A DNA stretch of 64,000 nt. It comes from Streptomyces actinomycinicus. Its GTDB lineage: Bacteria > Actinomycetota > Actinomycetes > Streptomycetales > Streptomycetaceae. The stretch is from positions 372,001 to 436,000 of the forward strand of contig NZ_JAERRK010000003.1 in assembly GCF_016741775.1 (NCBI RefSeq), read 5' to 3'. The position numbers and the translations under genes were made by a program. The notes beneath the pieces are model-generated. The model did no database searches and was not told the origin of the DNA. It was given only the letters and a program-made list of their open reading frames with translations. This document shows positions 1 to 8,517 of this stretch, piece after piece. Every line of letters starts with the position of its first letter. The stretch's first letter is position 1.

Positions 1-48
1 GCCCACGCCGGCGCCGCCCTGGTGGACGTCCGCGAGCGCACCGCGTGA
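1..48 (+). CDS. C-terminal end of an unidentified protein (partial)
   Basis: The window opens inside a coding frame that ends at TGA 46-48 and encodes only 15 residues (AHAGAALVDVRERTA). The next gene starts at GTG 45, so the two overlap by four bases (GTGA), which implies translational coupling and one transcript. Nothing in the tail identifies a family. Confidence 0.6.
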   Translation, partial: AHAGAALVDVRERTA

Positions 49-890
49 CCCCGCTCGTCGCGACGGCCGTCCTGCTCGCCGCCGTCACCCACGCGAGCTG
101 GAACGCCATCGCGCACCGCATCCCCGACAAGCTGGTCGGCTTCACCCTGATCTCCGGCGGCGGGGTGCTGATCGGGCTCGCCGCGCTGCCCTTCGTGGCC
201 GTCCCGGCGGGACCCGCGTGGCCGTTCCTGCTGGTCTCCGCGGCGGTGCACATCGCCTACTACGCCCTGCTGATGACCTCGTTCCGGCTGGGCGACTTCG
301 GACAGGCCTACCCCATCGCGCGCGGCAGCGCCCCGCTCGTGGTCACGGTGCTGGCCGCCGTCTTCGCCCACGAGGTGCCCGGCGCCTGGGCGATGGCCGG
401 CATCGCCGTGTCCTGCCTCGGGCTCACCGGCGTCAGCCTGTGGGGACTGCGCGGACGCCGGCCCGACTGGGCGGCGATCGGCGCGGCCCTGGCGACCGGT
501 CTGACGATCGCCGCGTACACGGTCATCGACGGCATGGGCGTACGCGCCTCGCACTCGCCGCTCGGATACATAGCCTGGCTGATGGTCCTCCAGGGCGTCG
601 TGGTGCCCGCGTACATGTACGCACGCGAGCGGGGCGGGGCCGCCCGGCTGCTGCGGCCGTACGCCGGACTCGGCTTCCTCGGCGCCGCCCTCTCCGTCGC
701 CGCGTACGCCCTGGTCCTGTGGGCCCAGACCCGTGCCGCGCTCGCCCCCATCGCCGCCCTGCGCGAGTCGTCCATCATCGTCGGCGCGGCCATCGGCGCC
801 CTGTTCTTCAAGGAGCGCTTCGGCGCACCCCGGATCGCGGCGGCCGGGCTGCTGGTGGCTGGGATCGGGCTGATGCTGCGCGCCGGATAG
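45..890 (+). CDS. EamA/DMT-family membrane transporter
   Basis: The product has 281 residues, about ten hydrophobic helices and two similar halves (about 5-130 and 145-277), the layout of the EamA half of the drug/metabolite transporter superfamily. The second half carries the ARAALAPIAALRESSIIVGA stretch and the family's FKERF-type loop near the C terminus. Members export amino acids, sugars or small drugs across the cytoplasmic membrane; the substrate cannot be read from sequence. The start is the GTG overlapping the upstream stop codon, so expression probably depends on that gene. Confidence 0.85.
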   Translation: MTPLVATAVLLAAVTHASWNAIAHRIPDKLVGFTLISGGGVLIGLAALPFVAVPAGPAWPFLLVSAAVHIAYYALLMTSFRLGDFGQAYPIARGSAPLVVTVLAAVFAHEVPGAWAMAGIAVSCLGLTGVSLWGLRGRRPDWAAIGAALATGLTIAAYTVIDGMGVRASHSPLGYIAWLMVLQGVVVPAYMYARERGGAARLLRPYAGLGFLGAALSVAAYALVLWAQTRAALAPIAALRESSIIVGAAIGALFFKERFGAPRIAAAGLLVAGIGLMLRAG

Positions 891-963
891 CGGGCGGTGC
901 CGACATGACGACGCGGGCACCCTGGCGCACCCTGGAAGCAGCGGTTTCTGGGAGGTGTTCGAC

Positions 964-1242
964 ATGATGCACACCGCTGTCGGATGGCACGTCGAGCTGG
1001 AGTTCAAGGAGGAGGACGACCAGCACACGCGCGCGGTGGCCATGGTGCGCCTGGCCGACGGTACCGAGGTCCGGGCGCACGGCCGGGCCAGCCGGCACAG
1101 CGTCGACGCGAACCAGCCCCGGGTCGGCGAGGAGATCGCCGGTGCGCGCGCCCTCAACGAACTGGCGATGCGGCTGCTCACCAAGGCCCACGACGAGATC
1201 GACGCGGAGTCCGGCCGGACCTCGCACCCGATCAACGTGTGA
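964..1242 (+). CDS. DUF1876 domain protein
   Basis: This small soluble protein of about 92 residues matches the actinobacterial DUF1876 family over its whole length: an N-terminal HTAVGWHVELEF strand, the ADGTEVRAHGRASRH core and the C-terminal helix GARALNELAMRLL. The ATG at 964 is preferred over the in-frame GTG at 955 because a GGAGG lies at 951-955, about eight bases away. The family has no established biochemical role. The gene is convergent with the serine hydrolase, 23 bases away. Confidence 0.85.
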   Translation: MMHTAVGWHVELEFKEEDDQHTRAVAMVRLADGTEVRAHGRASRHSVDANQPRVGEEIAGARALNELAMRLLTKAHDEIDAESGRTSHPINV

Positions 1243-1265
1243 CGCACGCCCGGGGCGGCCGAGTC

Positions 1266-2426
1266 CTAGGCGAGCGCCGTGCGCACCGCTCGCACCAGCG
1301 CCTGCGCCCGCGGGTCCGCCGTCACGCTCTTGCGGAATCCGTTGGTGACGTAGCCGAAGGCGACGTGGGTCTCCGGGTCGGCGAAGGCGAGCGCGCCGCC
1401 GCGGCCGGGGTGGCCGAAGGAGCCGGGGGAGAGCAGCGGGGACGCCGCGCCGTGCAGCATGTGGCCGAGGCCGAAGCGGGTGCCGACCACCAGGACCCGG
1501 TCGGGCCCGGCGGACTGCTCGGTACGGGCCAGCGCGGCCGTCTCCGGGGTGAACAGCCGGGTGCCGCCGTCCACCTCGCCGATGAGCGAGGCGTAGAAGC
1601 GGGCCAGTCCGTCGGCGGTGGCGATGCCGTTGGACGCGGGCAGGGCGGCGGCGCGGTAGGCGGGGGCGTTCTCGTCGGGCAGCGGGGTGATCGCGGCGAA
1701 CGCCCGGCGGGTCAGCGACTCCGGGTCGGCGTAGGCCTCGGCCACCGCGCGCTTCGGGCGGGTTCTCAGGCCGCCCGCGCTCTCGGGTGCGTCCACCGGC
1801 CCGACGCGGCCCACGCGCGCTTGCTCCGACTCGGGCAGGCCGAGCCACAGATCGGCGCCGACCGGCCGGGCCAGTTCGTCGGCCAGCCACGCGCCGGCCG
1901 GGCGGCCGGTGACCCGGCGGAGCAGCTCGCCGGCGAGCCAGCTGAAGGTCTGGGCGTGGTAGCCGTGGTCCGTGCCCGGCTCCCACACCGGTGCCTGTGC
2001 GGCGACGGCCGCGGCGCCCAGCTCCGGGTCGGCGGCCTCGGCGGGGGTCAGCGGGCGGTCCAGCACGGGTACGCCCGCACGGTGCGCGAGCAGGTGCCGG
2101 ACGAGCGTGTGCTCCTTGCCGGCCGCCTTGTACTCGGGCCAGTACGTGCCGACCGGGGCGTCCAGGTCCAGCTCGCCGCGCTGGTGCAGGAGCAGCAGTC
2201 CGGCGGCCACGACGCCCTTGGTCGCGGAGCGCACGATCTGCGCGGTCCCGGGCTCCCAGGGAGCCGTGCCGTCCACGTCCTTGGTGCCGGCCCACAGGTC
2301 CACGACCTTGTGCCCGTCCCGGTAGACGGCCACGGCCGCGCCGCGCTCGCCGAGCAGCGCGAAGTTCGCGGCGAACGCCTCCCTGACCGGCTCGAAGCCG
2401 TCGGCCACAGTGCCGTTCACGTCCAC
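1266..2426 (-). CDS. serine hydrolase of the beta-lactamase class C / esterase EstB family
   Basis: The product has 386 residues with the class C/penicillin-binding fold. The nucleophile motif S-x-x-K is at 67-70 (SATK) and the second-motif tyrosine is probably Y156 in DHGYHAQTFSWLAG. The C-terminal HPGRGGALAFADPE segment fits the third active-site strand. No signal peptide or lipobox is visible, so it is probably cytoplasmic and more likely an esterase or amidase than a secreted beta-lactamase. The GTG start at 2426 has a GAAGGGACGG ribosome-binding site six bases upstream. Substrate unknown. Confidence 0.85.
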   Translation of the reverse strand: MDVNGTVADGFEPVREAFAANFALLGERGAAVAVYRDGHKVVDLWAGTKDVDGTAPWEPGTAQIVRSATKGVVAAGLLLLHQRGELDLDAPVGTYWPEYKAAGKEHTLVRHLLAHRAGVPVLDRPLTPAEAADPELGAAAVAAQAPVWEPGTDHGYHAQTFSWLAGELLRRVTGRPAGAWLADELARPVGADLWLGLPESEQARVGRVGPVDAPESAGGLRTRPKRAVAEAYADPESLTRRAFAAITPLPDENAPAYRAAALPASNGIATADGLARFYASLIGEVDGGTRLFTPETAALARTEQSAGPDRVLVVGTRFGLGHMLHGAASPLLSPGSFGHPGRGGALAFADPETHVAFGYVTNGFRKSVTADPRAQALVRAVRTALA

Positions 2427-2499
2427 GTCCGCCGTCCCTTCCGATCGCCTGCGACAGTGGGTCCAACAGGTGGTCCGCGCCTGCGATTCCTTGGCGGGA

Positions 2500-2946
2500 T
2501 CAGCCGAGCAGAATCGTTACATCGATGTTGCCGCGGGTGGCGTTCGAGTAGGGGCAGACCTCGTGCGCCGCGTCCACCAGCCGGGTCGCCACCTCCGGGT
2601 CCAGCACCGGCAGGGAGACGCTGAGGGCGACCGCGAGGCCGTATCCGCGCTGCCTGTTCGGGCCGATGCCGACCTTCGCGGCCACCGTGGAACCGGTGAG
2701 GTCGTAGCCCTCGCGGTTGCCGACCAGGATCAGCGCGTTGTGGAAGCAGGTGCTGTAGCCGGCCGCGAACAGCTGCTCCGGGTTGGTGCCGTTGCCGTCG
2801 CCGCCCAGTGCCGGCGGCATCGCGACCTTCAGCTCGAGCCGCCCGTCCTGGCTGGTCACGTAGCCGTCCCGGCCGCCGTGGGCGGTGGCCTCGGCGACGT
2901 ACATGATCTTCGTCGGGCGGGTGTCGACAGTGGTGCCCTCGGTCAT
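2500..2946 (-). CDS. ohr: organic hydroperoxide reductase Ohr (OsmC superfamily)
   Basis: Ohr reduces organic hydroperoxides to alcohols with two reactive cysteines. Both are present: C67 in AAGYSTCFHNAL and C131 in VCPYSNATRGN, with the supporting arginine in the GRDGYV segment (R26). The start is the ATG at 2946, with GGGGGAGG at 2952-2959, giving the usual family length of 148 residues; an upstream in-frame ATG at 2991 would add 15 atypical residues. ohrR lies upstream on the same strand, and a repeat-containing promoter region separates them. Confidence 0.95.
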   Translation of the reverse strand: MTEGTTVDTRPTKIMYVAEATAHGGRDGYVTSQDGRLELKVAMPPALGGDGNGTNPEQLFAAGYSTCFHNALILVGNREGYDLTGSTVAAKVGIGPNRQRGYGLAVALSVSLPVLDPEVATRLVDAAHEVCPYSNATRGNIDVTILLG

Positions 2947-2962
2947 GACCGGCCTCCCCCGG

Positions 2963-2998
2963 AACAAGTGGCGCACAAGTACATCGTGCACAAGGTAC
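2963..2998 (-). promoter_or_regulatory. candidate OhrR operator upstream of ohr
   Basis: The 52 bases before the ohr start are much less GC-rich than their surroundings and hold repeated ACAAG elements on the plus strand: AACAAGTG (2963-2970), GCACAAGTAC (2973-2982) and GCACAAGGTAC (2988-2998). The last two are near-identical direct repeats 15 bases apart. This is where an OhrR repressor would block ohr transcription. The assignment to OhrR is inferred from the neighbouring gene. Confidence 0.45.
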
Positions 2999-3070
2999 TG
3001 GCTGGTAGGTCAGCAGCCTCGGGCAGGGGTACCGAGGGAGCGGTCCGGGACCGGCGGCGGTCGACGGCCG

Positions 3071-3168
3071 GTGCGCGGAGTCAGCGGTCGGCCGGCTGCC
3101 GGGGGTCAGGCGCCGGCCGGTGCGGGGAGTCAGCGGTTGGCCGGCCGCCGGGGGGGCAGGCGCCGGCC
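3071..3168. repeat. imperfect tandem duplication, about 49-bp unit, between ohr and ohrR
   Basis: Two head-to-tail copies (about 3071-3119 and 3121-3168) share GGAGTCAGCGGT, GGCCGG and CAGGCGCCGGCC blocks with a few substitutions. A third partial copy of the first block continues into the end of ohrR (CAGTGGCGGTCGGCTGCCG). No gene is supported in this 230-base gap apart from the ohr promoter. Confidence 0.6.
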
Positions 3169-3179
3169 TGCGCACGGGA

Positions 3180-3640
3180 TCAGTGGCGGTCGGCTGCCGT
3201 GGTGGCGCGTTCGGTGAGGTTCCACAGCTGTTCGCGCAGGTGCGCGACCTCCTGGGCGCCGAGACCCGTGGTCGTGAGCAGGGCGCCTGGTACGCGCGCC
3301 GCGCGCTCCCGGAGCACCTCGCCGCGCCCGGTGCACGCGACCAGAACCGAGCGCTCGTCGCCGACCGCGCGCTCCCGGCGTACCAGCCCCGCCCCCTCCA
3401 GCCGCTTCAGCAGCGGCGAGACGGTGCCGTAGTCCAGCCGCAGGGCGGCCGCCAGTTCCTTCACGCTGGTCTCGCCGCGCTCCCACAGGACCAGCAGCAC
3501 GAGGTACTGCGGATAGGTCAGCCCCAGGTCGTCCAGCAGGGGACGGTACGCGGCGGTCACGGCGCGCTGCGCGGCGTACAGCGCGAAGCACAGCTGGTCG
3601 TCCAGCAGCATCGAGCCCTCGACGGCAGGGTCCTGGTTCG

Positions 3641-3644
<4 letters not shown>
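3180..3644 (-). CDS. ohrR: MarR-family organic-peroxide sensor OhrR
   Basis: This 154-residue winged-helix repressor carries the diagnostic peroxide-sensing cysteine near the N terminus, C19 in DDQLCFALYAAQR, followed by the LGLTYPQYLVLLVLWE helix and the DNA-binding region LRLDYGTVSPLLKRLE. Oxidation of this cysteine releases OhrR from DNA and derepresses ohr. Its GTG start overlaps the stop of cbiO by four bases, so it can be made from the cbiMQO transcript, although an internal promoter is not excluded. An alternative start is the methionine at residue 12. ohr follows 233 bases downstream. Confidence 0.92.
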
Positions 3645-4386
<742 letters not shown>

Positions 4387-4390
<4 letters not shown>

Positions 4391-5148
4391 AGGACCCATC
4401 CCAGCAGACAGACGACGAGGGCGGCACAGGGGAGCGTGAGGGCGCGGCGCCATTGCGCGCCGGACGCGGTCACCTCGTCGATGACCGGCATCGCACCGGC
4501 GTACCCCCGGCTCATCATGGCCAGGTGCACGCGCTCGCCACGCTCGTAGGAGCGGATGAACAGCGCGCCGGCGGACTTGGCGAGCACGCCCCAGTGGCGT
4601 ACGCCCCGGGCCTCGAAGCCACGTGACTCGCGGGCGATCCGCATCCGGCGCATCTCGTCGGTGATGACGTCACCGTAGCGGATCATGAAGGACGCGATCT
4701 GCACCAGCAGCGGCGGCAGTTTCAGCCGCTGCAGCCCGAGCAGGAGTTCGCGCAGCTCGGTGGTGGCGGCCAGGAGCACGGAGGCGGCGACGCCGAGGGT
4801 GCCCTTGGCGAGCACGTTCCAGGCACCCCACAGCCCGTTGACGCTCAGGGAGAGTCCCAGCACCCGTACCTGCTCGCCCTCCGCCACGAACGGCATGAGG
4901 ACCGCGAAGGCGACGAACGGCACCTCGATCAGCAGCCGTTTCAGGAGGAAACCGGCGGGCACGCGCGCATGGTGGGCGACGCCGGCGAGCAGCACCGCGT
5001 ACAGGGCGAACGCCCACATCGCCTCACGCGGGGTCGACACCACGACCACCACGAACAGGAGGGCGGCGGCGAGCTTGGTGTGCGGAGGCAGGGCGTGCAC
5101 GGGCGAGTGCCCGTGCCGGTACAGCCTGTGCGCGTGTCCGGCTCCCAC
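4387..5148 (-). CDS. cbiQ: transmembrane T subunit CbiQ of the nickel/cobalt ECF importer
   Basis: CbiQ couples the ATPase to the substrate-binding membrane subunit. The 253-residue protein has an N-terminal HSPVHALPPHTKLAAALLFV segment, several hydrophobic helices and the characteristic coupling-helix motifs with Ala-Arg-Gly signatures (RIARESRGFEARG). Its GTG start lies one base after the cbiM stop. cbiM, cbiQ, cbiO and ohrR form a tightly packed transcription unit. Confidence 0.9.
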
Positions 5149-5149
5149 G

Positions 5150-6229
5150 TCAGACGCCGGTGTCGACGGGGGAGACGTCGGCGCTGCGCCGACGGCGCAG
5201 CGCCCAGAACACCGTGCTGCCCGCGACGACCGTGACGCCGACTCCGATCACACCGGCGAGACCACCGGACAGCCGGGCGTCGGAGACGTCCTTGACGCCG
5301 TAGTCGGCGAGCGGCGAGCCGGCCGCGGCATGCTCCTCGGTCTTCTCGTCGATCCCCTTGTCGTGCGCGACCTTCTCCAGGCCGTCCGGGTTCGAGGAGG
5401 CGTAGAAGCTGACGAAGCCGGCGAGGACGAGGGAGGTGACGAGGCCGGTCACCCACAGCGTGCGCCGGGAGGTGCGCGCGGCGACGGGCGTGGTGGGCGC
5501 GGGCGCGTCCACCAGGGTGCCGTTCACGCGCAGCCGGAGCCGCTGCCGCAGGCCGCGCGCGCCGTACACGAGGTCCGGGCGTACGGCGATGACGGCGCCG
5601 ACGGTGAGCGCGGTGATGACCGCCTCACCGATGCCGATCAGCACGTGCACGCCGATCATCGCGGTCGCGACCTTGCCGATGGAGACGTCGGTGGTGCCGC
5701 CGACCGCGTAGATCAGCGTGAAGGCGACCGCCGCGGCGGGCACCGACACGAGCGCGGCGACGAAGGAGGCCACGGTCACCGAGCGCCGCTTGCGGGGCAG
5801 GACCGCGAGCAGGCCGCGGAAGACGGCGTACGACACCACGGTGGTGACGAGGGCCATGTCGGTGATGTTCACCCCGAGCGCGGTGAGCCCGCCGTCGGCG
5901 AACAGCACGCCCTGCATCAGCAGCACGACCGACACGCACAGGACGGCTGTGTACGGGCCGACGAGGATCGCGGCGAGGGCCCCGCCCAGCAGATGCCCGC
6001 TGGTCCCGGCGGCGACCGGGAAGTTGAGCATCTGTACGGCGAAGATGAACGCCGCCACCAGGCCGGCCAGCGGGGCGGTGCGCTCTCCCCCGTACTCGGC
6101 TTCGCCCGCGCGGGAGGTGGCTCCCAGTTCGCGGCGGGCACCGCGCAGGCTCACCGCGAGGGCGCCGGCGGCGACCACTCCGGTGATCGCGGAGGTCGGG
6201 GCGTCGATGAATCCGTCAGGTACGTGCAC
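5150..6229 (-). CDS. cbiM: CbiM substrate-binding subunit fused to a CbiN-like (PDGLE) domain
   Basis: The 359-residue membrane protein begins with MHVPDGFID, where the N-terminal Met-His pair is the metal-binding end of CbiM/NikM proteins, so the GTG at 6229 is the right start. About six helices follow. The C-terminal third contains SSNPDGLEKVA and a final helix, the CbiN/PDGLE component often encoded separately. No ribosome-binding site precedes the start; a TAAAAT box six bases upstream suggests a leaderless message. The Nur-like box upstream favours nickel over cobalt as substrate. Confidence 0.92.
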   Translation of the reverse strand: MHVPDGFIDAPTSAITGVVAAGALAVSLRGARRELGATSRAGEAEYGGERTAPLAGLVAAFIFAVQMLNFPVAAGTSGHLLGGALAAILVGPYTAVLCVSVVLLMQGVLFADGGLTALGVNITDMALVTTVVSYAVFRGLLAVLPRKRRSVTVASFVAALVSVPAAAVAFTLIYAVGGTTDVSIGKVATAMIGVHVLIGIGEAVITALTVGAVIAVRPDLVYGARGLRQRLRLRVNGTLVDAPAPTTPVAARTSRRTLWVTGLVTSLVLAGFVSFYASSNPDGLEKVAHDKGIDEKTEEHAAAGSPLADYGVKDVSDARLSGGLAGVIGVGVTVVAGSTVFWALRRRRSADVSPVDTGV

Positions 6230-6235
6230 CGTACG

Positions 6236-6266
6236 ATTTTAGGGCCTTGTTGCGAACCTCTTGCAA
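6236..6266 (-). promoter_or_regulatory. Nur-like operator and leaderless promoter of cbiMQO
   Basis: On the plus strand 6250-6266 reads TTGCGA-ACCTC-TTGCAA, which fits the S. coelicolor nickel-responsive Nur box (tTGCaa-N5-ttGCAA) in 11 of 12 positions. On the minus strand a TAAAAT -10 box lies at 6241-6236, exactly six bases before the cbiM GTG. The TTGCAA half-site falls at about the -35 position (19-base spacer), so bound Nur would block RNA polymerase. Motif identity and promoter geometry are read directly; binding is inferred. Confidence 0.7.
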
Positions 6267-6377
6267 GAGAGACGAGGTTTCCGTTTTCCGCGGGCGCAAA
6301 GCGGAAAATGTGGGACATTGGAGAGAAAGCGGATGCATGGCTTTCGCTTGGGTCACACAGCGTGAGAGGGCGGTCCG

Positions 6378-6734
6378 ATGTCTGTAGTCGAACAGTACGC
6401 GCGCGCCCACATCGTCACGGACGAGGAGGACCCGGGGGCCGTACCCGTCATGCTGCGGTACGACCCCGACTCCGATCCACGATCGGTACGGGTCGGCCTG
6501 CCGGGACCGCACGAGTGGACGTTCTCCCGCGCGCTGCTCGAACAGGGGCTGCGGGCCCCGGTCGAGAGCGGCGACGTCCGCGTGTGGCCGTGCGGACGCG
6601 TCCAGGCCGTCGTCGAGTTCCACACCGACCACGGTGTCTCGGTGGTGCAGTTCGAGTCGAAGGCGCTGTTCCGCTTCCTCCGCCGCACCTACACCGTCGA
6701 CACCGTCGGCACCCGGTCGACCGTGCGCGGCTGA
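6378..6734 (+). CDS. ssgE: SsgA-like sporulation cell-division protein, SsgE type
   Basis: SsgA-like proteins occur only in sporulating actinomycetes and guide septum formation and peptidoglycan processing in aerial hyphae. This 118-residue protein shows the family pattern: VPVMLRYDPDSDPRSVRV, then a WTFSRALLEQGL helix, GDVRVWPCG and a C-terminal FLRRTYTVDTVG segment. The genomic position, divergent from cbiM and next to two penicillin-binding proteins, corresponds to S. coelicolor ssgE, whose product has been linked to timing of spore release. No membrane segments. The ssgE assignment rests on synteny. Confidence 0.88.
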   Translation: MSVVEQYARAHIVTDEEDPGAVPVMLRYDPDSDPRSVRVGLPGPHEWTFSRALLEQGLRAPVESGDVRVWPCGRVQAVVEFHTDHGVSVVQFESKALFRFLRRTYTVDTVGTRSTVRG

Positions 6735-6753
6735 CCGCCCCCTCGGCCGTCGG

Positions 6754-8421
6754 TCAGCCGCCCGTCTTCAGCAGCTTCGCCACGATCGGGCCCGCCGAGT
6801 CGCCGCCGTGTCCGCCCGCCTGGACCACGCCCGCCGCGGCCAGGTCGCCCCGGTAGGCGGTGAACCAGCCGTTCGGCTTCTTCTGCCCGTCGACCTCGGC
6901 CGAACCGGTCTTCGCGCCGTAGTCCGGGCCGAGCCCCGACATGGCCTCGGCGGCCGTGCCGTACGCGGCCGTGTACCGCATCAGCTCGCGCAGCTGCGAG
7001 AGCGCCTTGGCCGGCAGGGCGCGCGAGGCGGTGGCCAGGGTGCGGTGGTCGACCGACGGCGACACCAGGTACGGCTGGTGGAAGGAGCCCGACTTCACGG
7101 TGGCCGCGACCGACGCCATGTTCAGCGGGTTCATGCGCACCCCGCCCTGCCCGATCAGCGAGGCCGCCATCTGTGCCGCGGACTGCACCGGCACCGAGCC
7201 GTCGAAGGTGGGCACACCGATCGCCCAGTTGTTCATCGACAGCCCGAAGACCTGCTGGGCCTGCTTGGTCAGGTCGTCGTCCTTCAGCTTCTTCGCCTGG
7301 CTGATGAAGGCGGTGTTGCAGGAGCGGGCGAAGCTCGCCTTGAACGTGCCGCCCTTGATCTCGAAGTCGTCGTCGTTGTGGAACTTCCAGCCGCCGTAGG
7401 TGACCGTCTTCGGGCAGGGGTGGCTCTTGTCGGCCGCCGCCAGGCCCTTCTCGATCAGCAGCGACGACGTGATGATCTTCATCGTGGAGCCCGGCGCGAG
7501 GGAGCCCTGGAAGGCGGTGTTGAAGCCGTGCCCGCTGTTGGCGACGGCGAGGATCTCACCGGTCGAGGGGCGCAGCACGACCACCGAGGCCCGCGCCCGC
7601 CCGGCCACCTGCTGCTCGGCCGCAGCCTGCAGGGACGGGTTCAGCGTCGTCTTCACCGTGCCCGGTGTGCCCTTGCTCAGCTCCACGAGCGTCTTGGCGG
7701 ACAGCTTCGCCGCCTTGGCCGCCTTGCCGCGCACCACGCGCAGTTCGACGCCCGCCTTGCCGCCCGCCGTCTTGCCGTACTTCTCCCGCAGCCCGTCCAG
7801 CACGGTGCCCAGGGACGGGTACCGGGCCGCCGTCAGCTCGTCGCCGTCCCGGTCCAGCGCCTTGACGGGCGGGGTGCCGGACTCGCCGGTGACCAGCGTG
7901 TCGCCGTCCTTCAGGTCCGGGTGCACGACGGCCGAGTGCCAGTCGACCAGCGGCTTGCCGTCGCCCGGCCGCCGTACGACGGTGAGCGAACTGCCGTAGG
8001 CCAGCGGCTTGCTGAGGTCCCGGTACGACACCGTCGCCTTCACCGAGAACGGCACCTTGGCGCCCGTCGCCGCCCCAGGGGTGAGCGTCACGGCCTTCAG
8101 GCGGGCGTCCTTGGTGTAGCCGGTGAGCAGTTCGGCTGCGGCGGACGGGTCGTCGGTGGCGGCCGCCGCCTCGGTGACCTTGCCGTGCTGCCAGGCGGTG
8201 AGGAAGCGGGTGGTGGCGGTACGGACCTCGGCCGCGGTGAGCGGGCCGGTGCGGACGGCCTTGTGGCCGGCCCCGCCGCCGGGCCGGTCGTCGGCCGCGG
8301 CGCCGCCGCCGTAGAGCGCGTAGACGCCGAACCCGGCGCCCCCGACCACCACGGCGATCATTCCGCCGAGTACGGCAGGACGGGTCTTCCGTCGCTCGGC
8401 GACACGCCTTCTGTTGCCCAC
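6754..8421 (-). CDS. penicillin-binding protein (transpeptidase) with N-terminal NTF2-like domain, copy 1
   Basis: The 555-residue protein has a basic N terminus, one membrane anchor (about 16-38), an NTF2-like MecA_N domain (about 55-170), a dimerization-like region and a C-terminal transpeptidase domain. Catalytic motifs are complete: S312-T-M-K, S367-C-N and K504-T-G-S. It should cross-link peptidoglycan outside the membrane. A paralogue of the same layout lies directly upstream on the same strand, 96 bases away, pointing to an old tandem duplication. The adjacent sporulation gene ssgE suggests, but does not prove, a developmental role. Confidence 0.92.
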   Translation of the reverse strand: MGNRRRVAERRKTRPAVLGGMIAVVVGGAGFGVYALYGGGAAADDRPGGGAGHKAVRTGPLTAAEVRTATTRFLTAWQHGKVTEAAAATDDPSAAAELLTGYTKDARLKAVTLTPGAATGAKVPFSVKATVSYRDLSKPLAYGSSLTVVRRPGDGKPLVDWHSAVVHPDLKDGDTLVTGESGTPPVKALDRDGDELTAARYPSLGTVLDGLREKYGKTAGGKAGVELRVVRGKAAKAAKLSAKTLVELSKGTPGTVKTTLNPSLQAAAEQQVAGRARASVVVLRPSTGEILAVANSGHGFNTAFQGSLAPGSTMKIITSSLLIEKGLAAADKSHPCPKTVTYGGWKFHNDDDFEIKGGTFKASFARSCNTAFISQAKKLKDDDLTKQAQQVFGLSMNNWAIGVPTFDGSVPVQSAAQMAASLIGQGGVRMNPLNMASVAATVKSGSFHQPYLVSPSVDHRTLATASRALPAKALSQLRELMRYTAAYGTAAEAMSGLGPDYGAKTGSAEVDGQKKPNGWFTAYRGDLAAAGVVQAGGHGGDSAGPIVAKLLKTGG

Positions 8422-8517
8422 AGCCTCAGTTCCTCCGCGCCTTCCCCAGGGTCCCCGTATCCCTCACACACCCCAACGACCGCAATCACCTTAAAGTCCC
8501 CGGCTCTGCGGGTGACG

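Noticed and set aside
6230..6377. Cobalamin riboswitch upstream of cbiM
   Set aside because: The start codon is probably leaderless and the 148-base gap lacks a B12-box; a Nur-like operator explains the region better.
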